Under the pieces are notes generated by a model. That model did no database searches. It was not told the DNA's origin and saw nothing but the letters and a program-made list of their open reading frames with translations. Position numbers and translations under genes: made by a program. Shown here piece after piece: positions 44,317 through 54,808 of a stretch of DNA of 64,000 nucleotides; positions within the stretch are counted from its first letter, which is position 1, and each line of letters starts with the position of its first letter. Location: contig BRKX01000009.1 in the NCBI GenBank assembly GCA_026008535.1, positions 30,756,501-30,820,500 on the forward strand, given 5' to 3'. The DNA is from Perilla frutescens (Eukaryota; Streptophyta; Magnoliopsida; Lamiales; Lamiaceae).

Positions 44317-45964
44317 AAATTTCTTTCTTTTGTTCCTTCCTTGCACAGAGATCAATCAGGTAGAGCAAAAATACTTTATTGGATATCTCATTTGCCCTAA
44401 CATGCTTCTAGAGCTCATTAGCTCAAACTTTAGATGAGTATAGATTTACCCACCTTGATTACGGAACGGAAGATGAGGCAACCAGCTGGTGGTCTTCCTT
44501 AGTATTCCTCCGAGGCTCGATTCCCCCTACAAAAGTTGAATCATCGACTTAGCGGCCTCCTTCAAAGATTTCTAATAACATTAGATTAAATAATACCCAA
44601 CTAAAATTCCCTTAGCTAGGACTTAACATGGATAGCATGATTTTTTGACTTAATAAGGGTTCGAGAAGGATTTATTTTATTTAAGGAACTTCTCGACTTG
44701 ATCTCTAAATTTTTAGATGGAAAATAACTTGAATAGCTTATTCGAAATAAATCGAAAATAACTTGAATGCTTCACTATAATTTAAACTTGAAAATAGCTT
44801 GAGAATACATGATTGAAAAAAAACTCGAAAAGCTCGGGAAGGGGGGTACGAAAATAGCCGAAAAGAAACGGCAGAAAACACCACGGAGAAGGGGGACGCC
44901 GCGGCGCACATGGGTGCCGGCGGACTGGCCCCCGCCGCGGTGCATGGTGTGCCGGAAGGCTGCCCCTTGCCCCGATGGGCTTGTGGAGGCCGAGGGGGGC
45001 GTGGCGCGGCGGCGCACCCCCCCCCTCCGCGGGGCTCTCCCTTTCTCTCTCTTCAGCCCAGTTCTGGGCGATCTTCAACTGGGTTCTTCGTGGTCGTTGA
45101 TTCTTTCGACGAACACGAAGAACATTTAACCCGAAATTTCTTAAAACCAACGTACTTGAATTTAACATGCAACAGCATGCTTCAACTTAAAAAGAATTTT
45201 GGCATTATAACGGCATAAACACGATAATCCTCCTTAATATTTAGAATAACGATGAAATTGTTAAATATGGCTTGAACAGAATTTAACGGAATAAACGAGG
45301 CTAATCTTTTAGAATAATAATAACGGGAGTAAAATGAGGAATATAACGTAAACGTTATTAACTTGGAATTTCTATAAAAATCGAAATACAACTTTTAGGC
45401 AGGCAATAATGAAGAACGCGAAGAACGTAAAGAACGGAAAGTAAATGCGGAATTTAAAAGATGGAAAAGAAATGGAGTCGAGACCGACGAACAAGAATGG
45501 ACGGGGTTAGGTGCGTTGAAGGAATGTGGCTAGCTTGGCGTCTCGTCGAGTCACAACGGCGGCAGAGCCGCCTGCTATGACCCAACGGCGCCTGTAGCAC
45601 ATTCCCTCACTGCATCCCTTCCACGCCACTCCACTCGTCGTCTTGAAGAACACTCACGAAGAACGCTTTTTACTTCGACAGAACTTTCTCGGCTTTCAAA
45701 GCTTTTCACCCTCTCAATTTAGAAATGAAATGGATGAGAAATGAGCAAAGGAATGCAAAGGGGGAAGCTTTGGCTTCCCTTGGAAGCCATTGTTGTGCGG
45801 GAATACTGCAAAAGCTACCCCGGGTTCGGTTAAAAGCTGCTTAATTCGATGTTGAGGTCCAAATGACTTCAGACACGAAATCTAAAAATACCGGGAGACT
45901 CGTTGGCTCGAACACTAGTGAACCAACTCAATTCGTGAAGAAGATGGGGTTGTCAGAAAAAAAG
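44317..45964 (-). mobile_element. Old gypsy LTR, left part (TGTAACACCCC type)
   Basis: Continues, across the CRM-like insertion, into 54307-54808, whose right end (minus TGTAACACCCCAAATTT) is a common start of long gypsy LTRs (for example Tekay/Retand types). This part has no credible ORF. It contains a sharply GC-rich patch at 44885-45050 and a second at 45530-45620. The left edge is cut by the SIRE-like LTR. Orientation is from the TG end; lineage is an inference. Confidence 0.6.
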
Positions 45965-47250
45965 TGATGTAACCCGGACAATTTGTACAGGATACAAGAC
46001 GCGCGGAAGACTTCTAGAATCGAACACGCCAACTAAGAAAGGATTCAACCCTACTCTAAGACTTAAGACTCAACTAAATGAGAATAAACTGAAATTAAAA
46101 GAACTCGAACTCAAGGACAAACGAATCTGGACCTAATTACGATATCTAGACTACGACACAAAAACGATACACAAAATCCAATCAAAAGGGGCTGATATGG
46201 GACGAATATTGTGGCTGGAATTTATGTGTATTTAGGATGAGAATTAAGGGTTAAGAATGGTTAGGGAAGATAGGATATGAAAAGAAAAAGGATAACTTAC
46301 GGTTTAGGGTGTAGAACGAGAATACGTCTATGAAATCGATCTCGAACTCTTGTCGGACAGCTCACGATCGGTCTTGGGGTGAAGGAGGATGTCACAAACG
46401 TGGATGGAGGTGTAGGACGTCGATGATGAAGGCTGAACGATGAAGGTGTTGTGAATTACAACCCGATTAATCCCCGGCGTATCTTGTACGACGAAAACGA
46501 ATCTCTAAGTTGTTCTTCGTAGCGAGTTTATCCTAATTCTTCGTATGAATTAGAACGTTCCCTTGGAATTAAGACTCAAAGTTTGTTAGGCTTCAAGAAT
46601 GATAATTTTCGAAGAAAACAATCAAAAGCTTTAAACGATTGAGACACAAATTGAATGCAAAAGTAAATTTAATCAATAATGTCTAAAATATCAAAGTAAC
46701 ATGGTTCCCCTATTTATAGGGCCTATTATGCACGAAAATAACTAATAAAAAGGCCTAAAAATCTGATCCAAAAGGATCTCTAACTATACTATAGAAATAC
46801 CTAAACTAGAATTATATTCAAGGTAGGAAATTGCCTTAAATACAATTCTAGTCAAAGCTATGATATTATGAACGAAAATTACACTTATTAATTAATTAAA
46901 AACTGATCTAAACTATAGTCTAAAGTGATTAAATAAATACTATAGTCTAGATAAAAATCAACCCTTTAATTAAATTAAATCAAGGGCGAAAACAGCTCCA
47001 TGCACAAATGCACTTCTTCTTGCTCTCTTCTTCAACTCTTCAAGTTATATTCTCCATGGTATGATCTTGATCTTCATTAGTTAATAAATTAACTAAAGTA
47101 TGCCTGCACTTTGCATCTTCTAATTCCTTAAACTTCTTGCGAATCATCACTTGGAAATAACCTTGTAATTTCTTCGCTCGAAGTCGCGTCATTGGACCTT
47201 TGAATTGCAGCTTGGGTTCAAGGTCTTCAATGCCTTGTATGGCTTCATCA
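45965..47250 (-). repeat. CRM-like element 3' LTR (contains the end of pol)
   Basis: Plus strand TGATGTAACCCGGAC...GGCTTCATCA. The pol frame enters at 47250 and stops at 47040-47042, so 70 codons lie in the LTR. The rest has a long non-coding part with a probable TATA context at 46715-46725 (minus CTATAAATAGG) upstream of the transcribed region. Confidence 0.93.
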
Positions 47251-50210
47251 TTCCCCCCCTGCTGAAGAGAATTCGTCCTCGAATTTGGATCATCGTCGAG
47301 ATCGAACTCATCTGCAACAAACGGAGATAAATCAGCAACATTGAAAGTTGAAGAGCATTTATACTCACCGGGAATATCAATGCGGTAAGCATTGTCATTT
47401 ACACGACTCAGAACTGTGAAAGGACCATCTCCACGTGGTGACAACTTGGACTTTCTCAGATTTGGAAACCGTCCGGGACTCAGATGGATCCAAACGCGAT
47501 CGCCGAGCTGAAATATCACTTGCTTGCGTCGCACGTTTCTGGAGGCGGCCATTTGCTTCCCTTTGTGCTCAATACGAGCACGCACTCTCTCATGCATCTC
47601 CTTAACTTGCTCAGCTCTTCTCAAACCTTTAACACTTGTTAGATGCTCAACAGGTAAAGGTAACAAATCAGTAGGCGTTAACGGAATAAATCCATAAACA
47701 ACCTCAAAAGGAGACATATTAGTAGAAGAATGTACCACACGATTATATGCAAATTCAGCGTAAGGTAAACACTCTTCCCAAGACTTCAGATTATTTTTAA
47801 TTAAGGACCTAAGTAGTGTGCCTAAAGTGCGATTCACAACCTCAGTTTGACCATCGGTTTGTGGATGACATGCAGTAGAAAACAACAATTTAGTCCCTAA
47901 TTTTCCCCACAAAACTCGCCAAAAGTGTGCTAAAAACTTGGAATCCCAATCACTAACAATAGTTTTAGGAATACCATGTAATCTAACTACATGCACAAAG
48001 AACATATTGGCAATATGCACAGCATCATCAGTTTTTCTACATGCAATGAAATGCGCCATTTTAGAAAAATGATCAACAACCACAAAAACAGAATCCTTAC
48101 CCGATCTAGACCTAGGTAATCCTAAGATAAAATCCATAGACAAATCAATCCAAGGTGAACTAGGGGCAGGCAGGGGCGTGTATAATCCAAACGGATGTGA
48201 AGTAGAATTAGACCTATGGCAAGTAACACATCTACTACACACATGCTCAACATCTCTTCTCATATGCGGCCAATAAAAATGCTCATGCAGCATGCTTAAT
48301 GTTTTATTCACACCAAAGTGACCCATTAATCCTCCCGCATGCGATTCTAACACAAATAGCTCACGCATAGAACAACTAGGAATGCATAACTGAGAACTAC
48401 GAAATAAAAATCCATCATGCACGAAAAACCCATCAAAAGACTTAGATTTTTTTGAACACTCATCAAAAATCGAAGCAAAGAATGGATCACATGCATACAG
48501 ACTCTTAATCGACTCAAAACCAAGCATTCTAGCATGCATCAAATTCAGCAACGTGTACCGTCTAGATAGTGCATCGGCTACAACATTGTCTTCTCCTTTC
48601 TTGTATTTGAGGAGGTACGGGAAGGACTCGATGAACTCGACCCATCTCACATGCCTCTTGTTCAGATTTTGCTGCCCTTTCAAATGCTTTAAGCTCTCAT
48701 GGTCCGTGTGAATCACGAACTCCTTTGGCCACAGATAATGCTGCCACGTCTCCAATGATCTCTTCAATGCATACAACTCTTTGTCATAGGTAGAATAACG
48801 CAGAGCTGCACCATTCAATTTCTCACTGAAGTAGGCAACTGGGCACCGTTCCTGCATCAAAACAACACCAATACCTATCCCGGAGGCATCACATTCAATC
48901 TCAAAAACCTTATCAAAATCAGGTAAACACAAAACAGGTGCATGACATAAAAGATGCTTTAAACGTGTAAATGCTTCATGCTGTGCTTTACCCCACTCAA
49001 ACTTACGATCCTTCTTACTTAGCTCAGTAAGAGGCGCGGCAATGCTAGAGAAATCGCGCACAAAACGACGATAAAATCCGGCAAGGCCGTGAAAGGATCG
49101 AACCTCCGTGGCTGACTTGGGTGTTGGCCATTCTTCAATCGCTTTGATTTTAGAACGGTCAACCTCAATACCACGTACACTCACAACAAAACCAAGAAAT
49201 ACAACCTCATCTAAACAAAAAGAGCATTTAGACAGATTTCCATACAACTTGGCTGATCTCAGAATATCAAAAACACACCTAAGATGTGCTAGGTGCGCCT
49301 GTGCATTGTGACTGTAAATCAGGATATCATCAAAGTACACAACTACAAATTTCCCAATCACATCACGCAAAACATGGTTCATTAATCTCATAAAAGTGCT
49401 CGGTGCATTAGTGAGACCAAAAGGCATAACTAACCACTCATATAAACCATGCTTAGTCTTAAAAGCTGTTTTCCACTCATCCCGTTCATGCATTCTAACT
49501 TGAAAATAACCAGAACGCAAATTAATTTTGGAAAAGACTTTAGAACCGGATAATTCATCAAGCATATCATCTAATCTAGGGATAGGGAATCGATACTTCA
49601 CTGTTATTTTGTTGATGGTGCGGCAGTCCATGCACATTCTCCACTCGTTGTTCTTTTTCGGTACTAGAATGACTGGAACTGCGTAGGGGCTCATCGACTC
49701 TCGAATCTGTTTCTTCTCAAGTAACTCTTTCACTTGCCTATCGATTTCCTTAGTCTTTTCAGGGGACGTCCGGTATGATGGTCGATTTGGCAAGACGACG
49801 ACGGGCTGGAAATCGATCTGGTGCTCGATCCCACGAACTGGAGGTAATCCACTTGGAATCTCTTCCGGGAACACATCCGCGAACTCCTCCATAAGTGGCT
49901 GAACAACACTAGGCAAAGCAACATCATTAATAGCACTGCTCTTATAAGATAGAAGAACAAAAGGTAAACCTGCTTTTAATGCTTTCTCTACGCCTTTCAC
50001 TGAAATAAACAGGTTGCGGTTTTGATCTTTCTTTGCAGCTGATCCAGATGAATTCCCATGCACAAGGGAATCTTTGGAGGACGTTTTAGGGGCTGAAGAA
50101 GTAGTAGTGGCGGCCTTCTTGGGGGTCTCAGTCGATTGGGTACCGTTGGCGGCAATCCGGGCTGCGGCGGCGGCCTCTTTCGCTCTCTCAGCTCTAAACC
50201 TCTCTTGCAT
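47040..50210 (-). CDS. CRM-like pol: RT, RNase H, integrase
   Basis: 1056 codons open from the ATG at 50210 (in the intact element the frame is continuous with gag-protease upstream). RT: MSPYAVPVILVPKKNNEWRM, INKITVKYRFPIPRLDDML, FSKINLRSGYFQVRM (motif A Asp is Asn here) and VVYFDDILIYS near 49340. RNase H: FEIECDASGIGIGVVLMQER and FVIHTDHESLKHLKGQQNLN. Integrase: zinc finger H-x3-H-x~29-C-x2-C (ESHAGGLMGHFGVNK...CSRCVTC), core IDLSMDFILGLPRSRSGKD, IVSDWDSKFLAHF, ACHPQTDGQTEVVNRTLG. C-terminal DRVWIHLSPGRFPNLRKSK and GPMTRLRAKKLQGYFQV. The last 70 codons lie inside the 3' LTR. The K-I-N in motif A probably abolishes polymerase activity. Confidence 0.93.
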   Translation of the reverse strand: MQERFRAERAKEAAAAARIAANGTQSTETPKKAATTTSSAPKTSSKDSLVHGNSSGSAAKKDQNRNLFISVKGVEKALKAGLPFVLLSYKSSAINDVALPSVVQPLMEEFADVFPEEIPSGLPPVRGIEHQIDFQPVVVLPNRPSYRTSPEKTKEIDRQVKELLEKKQIRESMSPYAVPVILVPKKNNEWRMCMDCRTINKITVKYRFPIPRLDDMLDELSGSKVFSKINLRSGYFQVRMHERDEWKTAFKTKHGLYEWLVMPFGLTNAPSTFMRLMNHVLRDVIGKFVVVYFDDILIYSHNAQAHLAHLRCVFDILRSAKLYGNLSKCSFCLDEVVFLGFVVSVRGIEVDRSKIKAIEEWPTPKSATEVRSFHGLAGFYRRFVRDFSSIAAPLTELSKKDRKFEWGKAQHEAFTRLKHLLCHAPVLCLPDFDKVFEIECDASGIGIGVVLMQERCPVAYFSEKLNGAALRYSTYDKELYALKRSLETWQHYLWPKEFVIHTDHESLKHLKGQQNLNKRHVRWVEFIESFPYLLKYKKGEDNVVADALSRRYTLLNLMHARMLGFESIKSLYACDPFFASIFDECSKKSKSFDGFFVHDGFLFRSSQLCIPSCSMRELFVLESHAGGLMGHFGVNKTLSMLHEHFYWPHMRRDVEHVCSRCVTCHRSNSTSHPFGLYTPLPAPSSPWIDLSMDFILGLPRSRSGKDSVFVVVDHFSKMAHFIACRKTDDAVHIANMFFVHVVRLHGIPKTIVSDWDSKFLAHFWRVLWGKLGTKLLFSTACHPQTDGQTEVVNRTLGTLLRSLIKNNLKSWEECLPYAEFAYNRVVHSSTNMSPFEVVYGFIPLTPTDLLPLPVEHLTSVKGLRRAEQVKEMHERVRARIEHKGKQMAASRNVRRKQVIFQLGDRVWIHLSPGRFPNLRKSKLSPRGDGPFTVLSRVNDNAYRIDIPGEYKCSSTFNVADLSPFVADEFDLDDDPNSRTNSLQQGGNDEAIQGIEDLEPKLQFKGPMTRLRAKKLQGYFQVMIRKKFKELEDAKCRHTLVNLLTNEDQDHTMENIT
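47251..47261 (-). other. CRM-like polypurine tract inside the pol frame
   Basis: Minus strand AGGGGGGGAA directly precedes the LTR start TGATGAAGCC. The tract is translated in pol as part of Gln-Gln-Gly-Gly-Asn, so the same bases serve as plus-strand primer and coding sequence. Confidence 0.88.
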
Positions 50211-51032
50211 AATTCTCTAATCTTCTACAATGGCTTTAGGGGCCAGTGGCTTGAGTGTAGTAGGTCGTCCATCTCTCTTCACGACGTACGTGTTTACGAA
50301 GCCATCATGAATCGTCTGTCTGTCAAACTGCCATGGTCTACCTAACAATATGTGTGCTGCATCCATAGGAATAACATCGCAAACAACAGAGTCAGAAAAT
50401 CGACCAATAGAGAATGAGACACTTACATGAGCCGTTATTTTGATCTCTCCTCGATCCGTAAGCCACTGCAACTTATATGGCTTCGGATGCTTGATGGTGG
50501 TCAAAGCCAATTTGTCAACTGCATACTGGCTCATGGCGTTGATCACACTCCCGCTGTCTATTATCATTGAGCAGGTCTGGTCTTTGATAGTAACACGTGT
50601 GAAAAAAATGTTCTCACGTTGATCCGGCTGCTCTTCTTCACGATTGATGCTCAGACTGCGTATAGACACAAGACTAACATGAGGAAGCTCAGGTTCCTCT
50701 TCATCCGAGTCAACTGGAGACGTTTCTGGCTCCTTCTTGGTGTCAACTACGGGCTGGTCCTCGTCCTCACTGGCTGACTCAATCTCATTCTGTTCGGTAA
50801 TGAACAAAACACACCGGTTCGGACACTGGTTTTGAAAGTGGCCCCAACCTTGGCACTTATGGCACTGGATGTCTCTAGCTCGATTCTGATTAGCACTAGG
50901 TACTGGGCTGGGTGGATTAGGCCGTGTATAGGCTGGTCTGGATGGTGGTGCTGGTGTAGACTCGGGTCTACGACTGGACTGCGGTGTAGAACGGTCGAAA
51001 CGCCGTTCGGGCGGTCCGGACTGACCTCGGGG
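50211..51032 (-). pseudogene. CRM-like zinc knuckle and protease
   Basis: Same frame as pol and gag. CCHC knuckle IQCHKCQGWGHFQNQCPNR near 50815-50865, an acidic spacer, then the protease DQTCSMIIDSGSVINAMSQY (D-S-G active site near 50550), KPYKLQWLTDRGEIKITAHV and ILLGRPWQFDRQTIHDGF. An in-frame TAG at 50217-50219 separates it from pol; the preceding frame is intact. The wording closely matches CRM-type gypsy proteases as I know them. Confidence 0.9.
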
Positions 51033-52139
51033 TCAAGTAGGCTCAGTAGAAGGGGTAGAAGATGATGTGGGATTTGTACCTTTGTTCCATGGGGGTCGAA
51101 CAGGGGCTGAACTGTGGTGCGATCTCCGTCTTCCCTCTCTGAGCTGTCTCTCCACAATTGATGCGTAGTGCACCATCTCTTCTATACTTGTGAAGTTCTT
51201 GAGTTCAACTTCACATGCGATGTCAGGATTCATGCCTTCAATGTACCGAATGATGGTAGCATTTAAGGTCTCTTGTTTCCCAACTCTATTCAGGGCAGTC
51301 TCAAGCTCCTTGTGGTATTCTTCAACTGATCGGGTCCCTTGCTTGATCCGAGTGAGCTTCTTCTCGAGCTCTCTCTCATAATGTACAGGAATGAACCTGC
51401 CACGCAGCAATCCTTTTATCTCTTCCCAAGTATCGACGGGTGGATATCTCTCACGTCGGCGTCGATCCTGCTGCATCTCCCACCATGAGGCTGCGTAGCC
51501 TTGAAACTCTAATGATGCTAACTTGACCTTCTTCTGCTCAGGGAAGTCATAGCAGTCGAAGATCTTCTCAACCTTACGTTCCCAATCCAAGTACAGATCA
51601 GGATGGTGAAGGCCTTCAAACTCTGGGATGCTTGTTTTGATGTTGTTCAACAAGCTGTCAGGATCTGCACGTCGGGGTGCTTGTCTGTAGGGCAGACGTG
51701 GTCGGTCACGTCTTTGATATGGATCATACTCAGTCTCTAACTCCTTTGCATAGTAACCATAGTCTTCTTCAGCATCACGATCATAATGATCATTAAACTG
51801 CACTTGAGGTTGGCGCCGCTGAGCTTGTAGTGCTCCAGCATTCGCCCTGGCTGGCTCGGCTACATGAACTTCTGGCTGACGAGCTGCTTCAGGCTGATGA
51901 ACTACTTCTGGCTATTGGACAGGTAGTCCTTGAACTGGTGGTGGTACAGGAATTCGAGCAGCAATAAGCTCGAGTTGTGCCATCATCTTAGCCAACGAAC
52001 TATCTAGCTTATGCTCCAGTTCTTGATGGTGGAACTGGGCATCCCATGGTTGTGGCATCGATGAAGCCACGTCTGTATGAGAACTAGGTGAAGCGGGTGC
52101 CTTATCATGTGTTTTGTTATACCCGTCTCTGGATTCCAT
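51033..52139 (-). pseudogene. CRM-like gag
   Basis: Starts at the ATG at 52139 (MESRDGYNKTHDKAPASPSS). It carries a capsid-type domain with IPEFEGLHHPDLYLDWERKV, FPEQKKVKLASLEFQGYAAS WW, LLRGRFIPVHYERELEKKL, QGTRSVEEYHKELETALNRV and INPD-like MNPDIACEVELKNFTSIEEM. In-frame stops are TAG at 51912-51914 and TGA at 51033-51035, both explained by single C-to-T changes on the coding strand. Otherwise the frame is uninterrupted into the zinc knuckle. Confidence 0.9.
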
Positions 52140-52993
52140 GCGTACCTGCAAACAATGAACAAACGTGAAAGGAAAACAGGGTATAGGACCTCACAATTCC
52201 TCACAATCACTCGTTTTTTCTCTCTGTATTTTACCCCTTGTGTATGCTCTCAAGTATGTAGTGGTGCTTGTGTGAGAGAGGTGTGTATATGGTGGTGTTA
52301 ATCGTCTCTTTCGTTGCTTGAAATCGGCTTCTCTCGAACTTCTGGGGGCGATTTCACCTTGAAGCTGATGGAATTTGGCCTAAAAAGCCCTTATGTCACA
52401 GCAATGCGGTGAGTTTGGTTCATCTCGTCGAGACGTTTCTGGAATGGTATGGCGGAGAAAAATCGGAGTTCGGGAGCAGAAATAGTAGGGAGAAGATGGA
52501 AAACCGGAAAACCGGGTGTGTTAGGGTAAAAGGTAGGAGAGAAATGAAGAAAGAAAGAAAGAAAAGGATTTGGATATGTGTACCACTAGTGTGACACAAT
52601 CTAAATACCTTAATTAGACTAGGCTCTAAATGGAAGCTACCAAATTAAAATGCAACTCAAATGGAAATTACCAACTAAAGAACTAACTATAAGGAAAGTT
52701 TCCAACACTATAATAAAGCTCACAAGGGAGTTACCAACTATGACTAGAACTAAAAGGAAAGAACTAGAAATAAAATCGAACTCAAAAGGTAATTCAAAAA
52801 TCAAATTGGATTTTTCTTTTTTTTTTTCTTTTTTTTTGTTTTTTTTTTATTCGGTCTCTCTTTTTTTTTTTACCGTAACCCTTTTTATTTTTTTTTAACC
52901 GATCTTTTTTTTTTTCAATGAACACTAACTATTACAACTCAATAGACTCGATAGATGGACACGTAGGATTGAACCACGACCATCAGAGCTGAC
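52140..52993 (-). other. CRM-like 5' leader
   Basis: About 850 bp between primer-binding site and gag. The plus strand carries long T runs at 52807-52912 (A runs in the transcript sense). A possible splice acceptor TTTGCAG|GT precedes the gag ATG (52145-52152). No ORF credited. Confidence 0.65.
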
Positions 52994-53008
52994 GTGGCTT
53001 TGATGCCA
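52994..53008 (-). other. CRM-like primer-binding site (diverged)
   Basis: Minus strand TGGCATCAAAGCCAC, differing by two transitions from the initiator-Met complement TGGTATCAGAGCCAC. It is seven bases from the LTR. Confidence 0.75.
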
Positions 53009-53015
53009 AAATTTA

Positions 53016-54301
53016 TGATGTAATCCAGACAATTTATACAGGATACGAGACGCGCGGAAGACTTCTAGAATCGAACACGCCAACTAAGAAAGGATTCAAC
53101 CCTACTCTAAGACTCAAGACTCAACTAAACGAGAATAAACTGAAATTAAAAGAACTCGAACTCAAGGACAAACGAATCTGGACCTAATTACGATATCTAG
53201 ACTACGACACAAAAACGATACACAAAATCCAATCAAAAGGGGCTGATATGGGACGAATATTGTGGCTGGAATTTATGTGTATTTAGGATAAGAATTAAGG
53301 GTTAAGAATGGTTAGGGAAGATAGGATATGAAAAGGAAAAGGATAACTTACGGTTTAGGGTGTAGAACGAGAATACGTCTATGAAATCGATCTCGAACTC
53401 TTGTCGGACAGCTCACGATCGGTCTTGGGGTGAAGGAGGATGTCACGAACGTGGATGGAGGTGTAGGACGTCGATGATGAAGGCTGGACGATGAAGGTGT
53501 TGTGAATTACAACCCGATTAATCCCCGGCGTATCTTGTACGACGAAAACGAATCTCTAAGTTGTTCTTCGTAGCAAGTTCACCCTAATTCTTCGTATGAA
53601 TTAGAACGTTCCCTTGGAATTAAGACTCAAAGTTTGTTAGGCTGCAAGAATGATAATTTTTGAAGAAAACAATCAAAAGCTTTAAACGGTTGAGACACAA
53701 ATTGAATACAAAAGCAAATTTAATCAATAATGTCTAAAATATCAAAGTAACATGGTTCCCCTATTTATAGGGTCTATTATGCACGAAAATAACTAATAAA
53801 AAGGCCTAAAAATCTGATCCAAAAGGATCTCTAACTATACTATAGAAATACCTAAACTAGAATTCTATTCAAGGTAGGAAATTGCCTTAAATACAATTCT
53901 AGTCAAACCTATGATATTATGAACGAAAATTACACTTATTAATTAATTAAAAACTGATCTAAACTATTGTCTAAAGTAATTAAATAAATACTATAGTCTA
54001 GATAAAAATCAACCATTTAATTAAATTAAATCAAGGGCGAAAACAGCTCCATGCACAAATGCACTTCTTCTTGCTCTCTTCTTCAACTCTTCAAGTTATA
54101 TTTTCCATGGTATGATCTTGATCTTCATTAGTTAATAAATTAACTAAAGTATGCCTGCACTTTGCTTCTTCTAATTCCTCAAACTTCTTGCGAATCATCA
54201 CTTGGAAATAACCTTGTAATTTCTTCGCTCGAAGTCGCGTCATTGGACCTTTGAATTGCAGCTCGGGTTCAAGTCCTTCAATGCCTTGCATGGCTTCATC
54301 A
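53016..54301 (-). repeat. CRM-like element 5' LTR
   Basis: Same length as the 3' LTR. Because the pol end is part of the LTR, this copy also has an open segment at 54091-54301 ending MENIT. It differs from the 3' copy at five residues of 68 that I compared (for example PELQ/PKLQ and FEEL/FKEL), so neither LTR is purely functional pol here. The segment has no start codon of its own and is not a gene. Confidence 0.93.
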
Positions 54302-54306
54302 AAAAG

Positions 54307-54808
54307 AGAACAAAGATTCACTTTTTGGAATTACTTTTTACTATTCACTCAGACTGACAGATTTTGCTCCCGAGCGTTCAATTGACCTCAGAATGAAAAT
54401 CCGTGAACGCCAACGGAATCCTTGAGTCATTTCCCATAAGAGGGGTCTGACAGAACTGGACTTGGATAAACGAGGAGGATTTTGTAAATTTCTCAAAACA
54501 TGAACGCACGCAAAAGTTACTATTCATTTGTCTTTTAAATACGCTTTTCAACACCGGGAACTCAAATGACTTCAAATTTAAAATACGAAAACACCGGCGT
54601 ACTCCTTGAGTTAAAACCTTTCTAACGAGACTACGAATGGCCATAAAAGAATTAAGATCATATTTTCTGAAAAGACGATCTTCACGAAAACTGACTCTTA
54701 AAGTCGTGACTAACATCCGTCCATAGCTAACATTATTTAAATTCCTTTTTTTTTATTAGTTATCATTAACAAATCTCTAAATCTTATCCAAAAATTTGGG
54801 GTGTTACA
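54307..54808 (-). mobile_element. Old gypsy LTR, right part
   Basis: Right of the AAAAG duplication, ending GGGGTGTTACA at 54808 (minus start TGTAACACCCC). Together with 44317-45964 it formed one LTR of at least 2.15 kb before the CRM-like insertion. A 112-codon open frame (54378-54716, minus) has no recognised family and is taken as chance. Confidence 0.6.

Larger units (their letters stand above)
45965..54301 (-). mobile_element. Complete CRM-like Ty3/gypsy element (8337 bp)
   Basis: Two LTRs of identical length (1286 bp) flank one gag-pol. The 5-bp target duplication AAAAG is present at 45960-45964 and 54302-54306. The LTRs start and end TGATG...CATCA. Comparing the first 39 bases of the two LTRs shows four differences, all transitions. 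Gag-pol is one continuous minus-strand frame from 52139 to 47040 interrupted by only three nonsense codons. It inserted into an older gypsy LTR. The zinc knuckle, protease wording and extension of pol into the 3' LTR fit CRM-clade chromoviruses; the clade assignment is an inference. Confidence 0.93.

Noticed and set aside
44775..45218. ORFs on both strands in the GC-rich patch of the old gypsy LTR
   Set aside because: Overlapping frames on both strands, low complexity, within an LTR.
54091..54321. Separate small gene encoding a GPMTRLRAKKLQ protein
   Set aside because: It is the copy of the pol C-terminus carried by the 5' LTR of the CRM-like element, without its own start.
54378..54716. 112-codon ORF in the old gypsy LTR
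   Set aside because: No recognisable domain and located in non-coding LTR sequence interrupted by an insertion.
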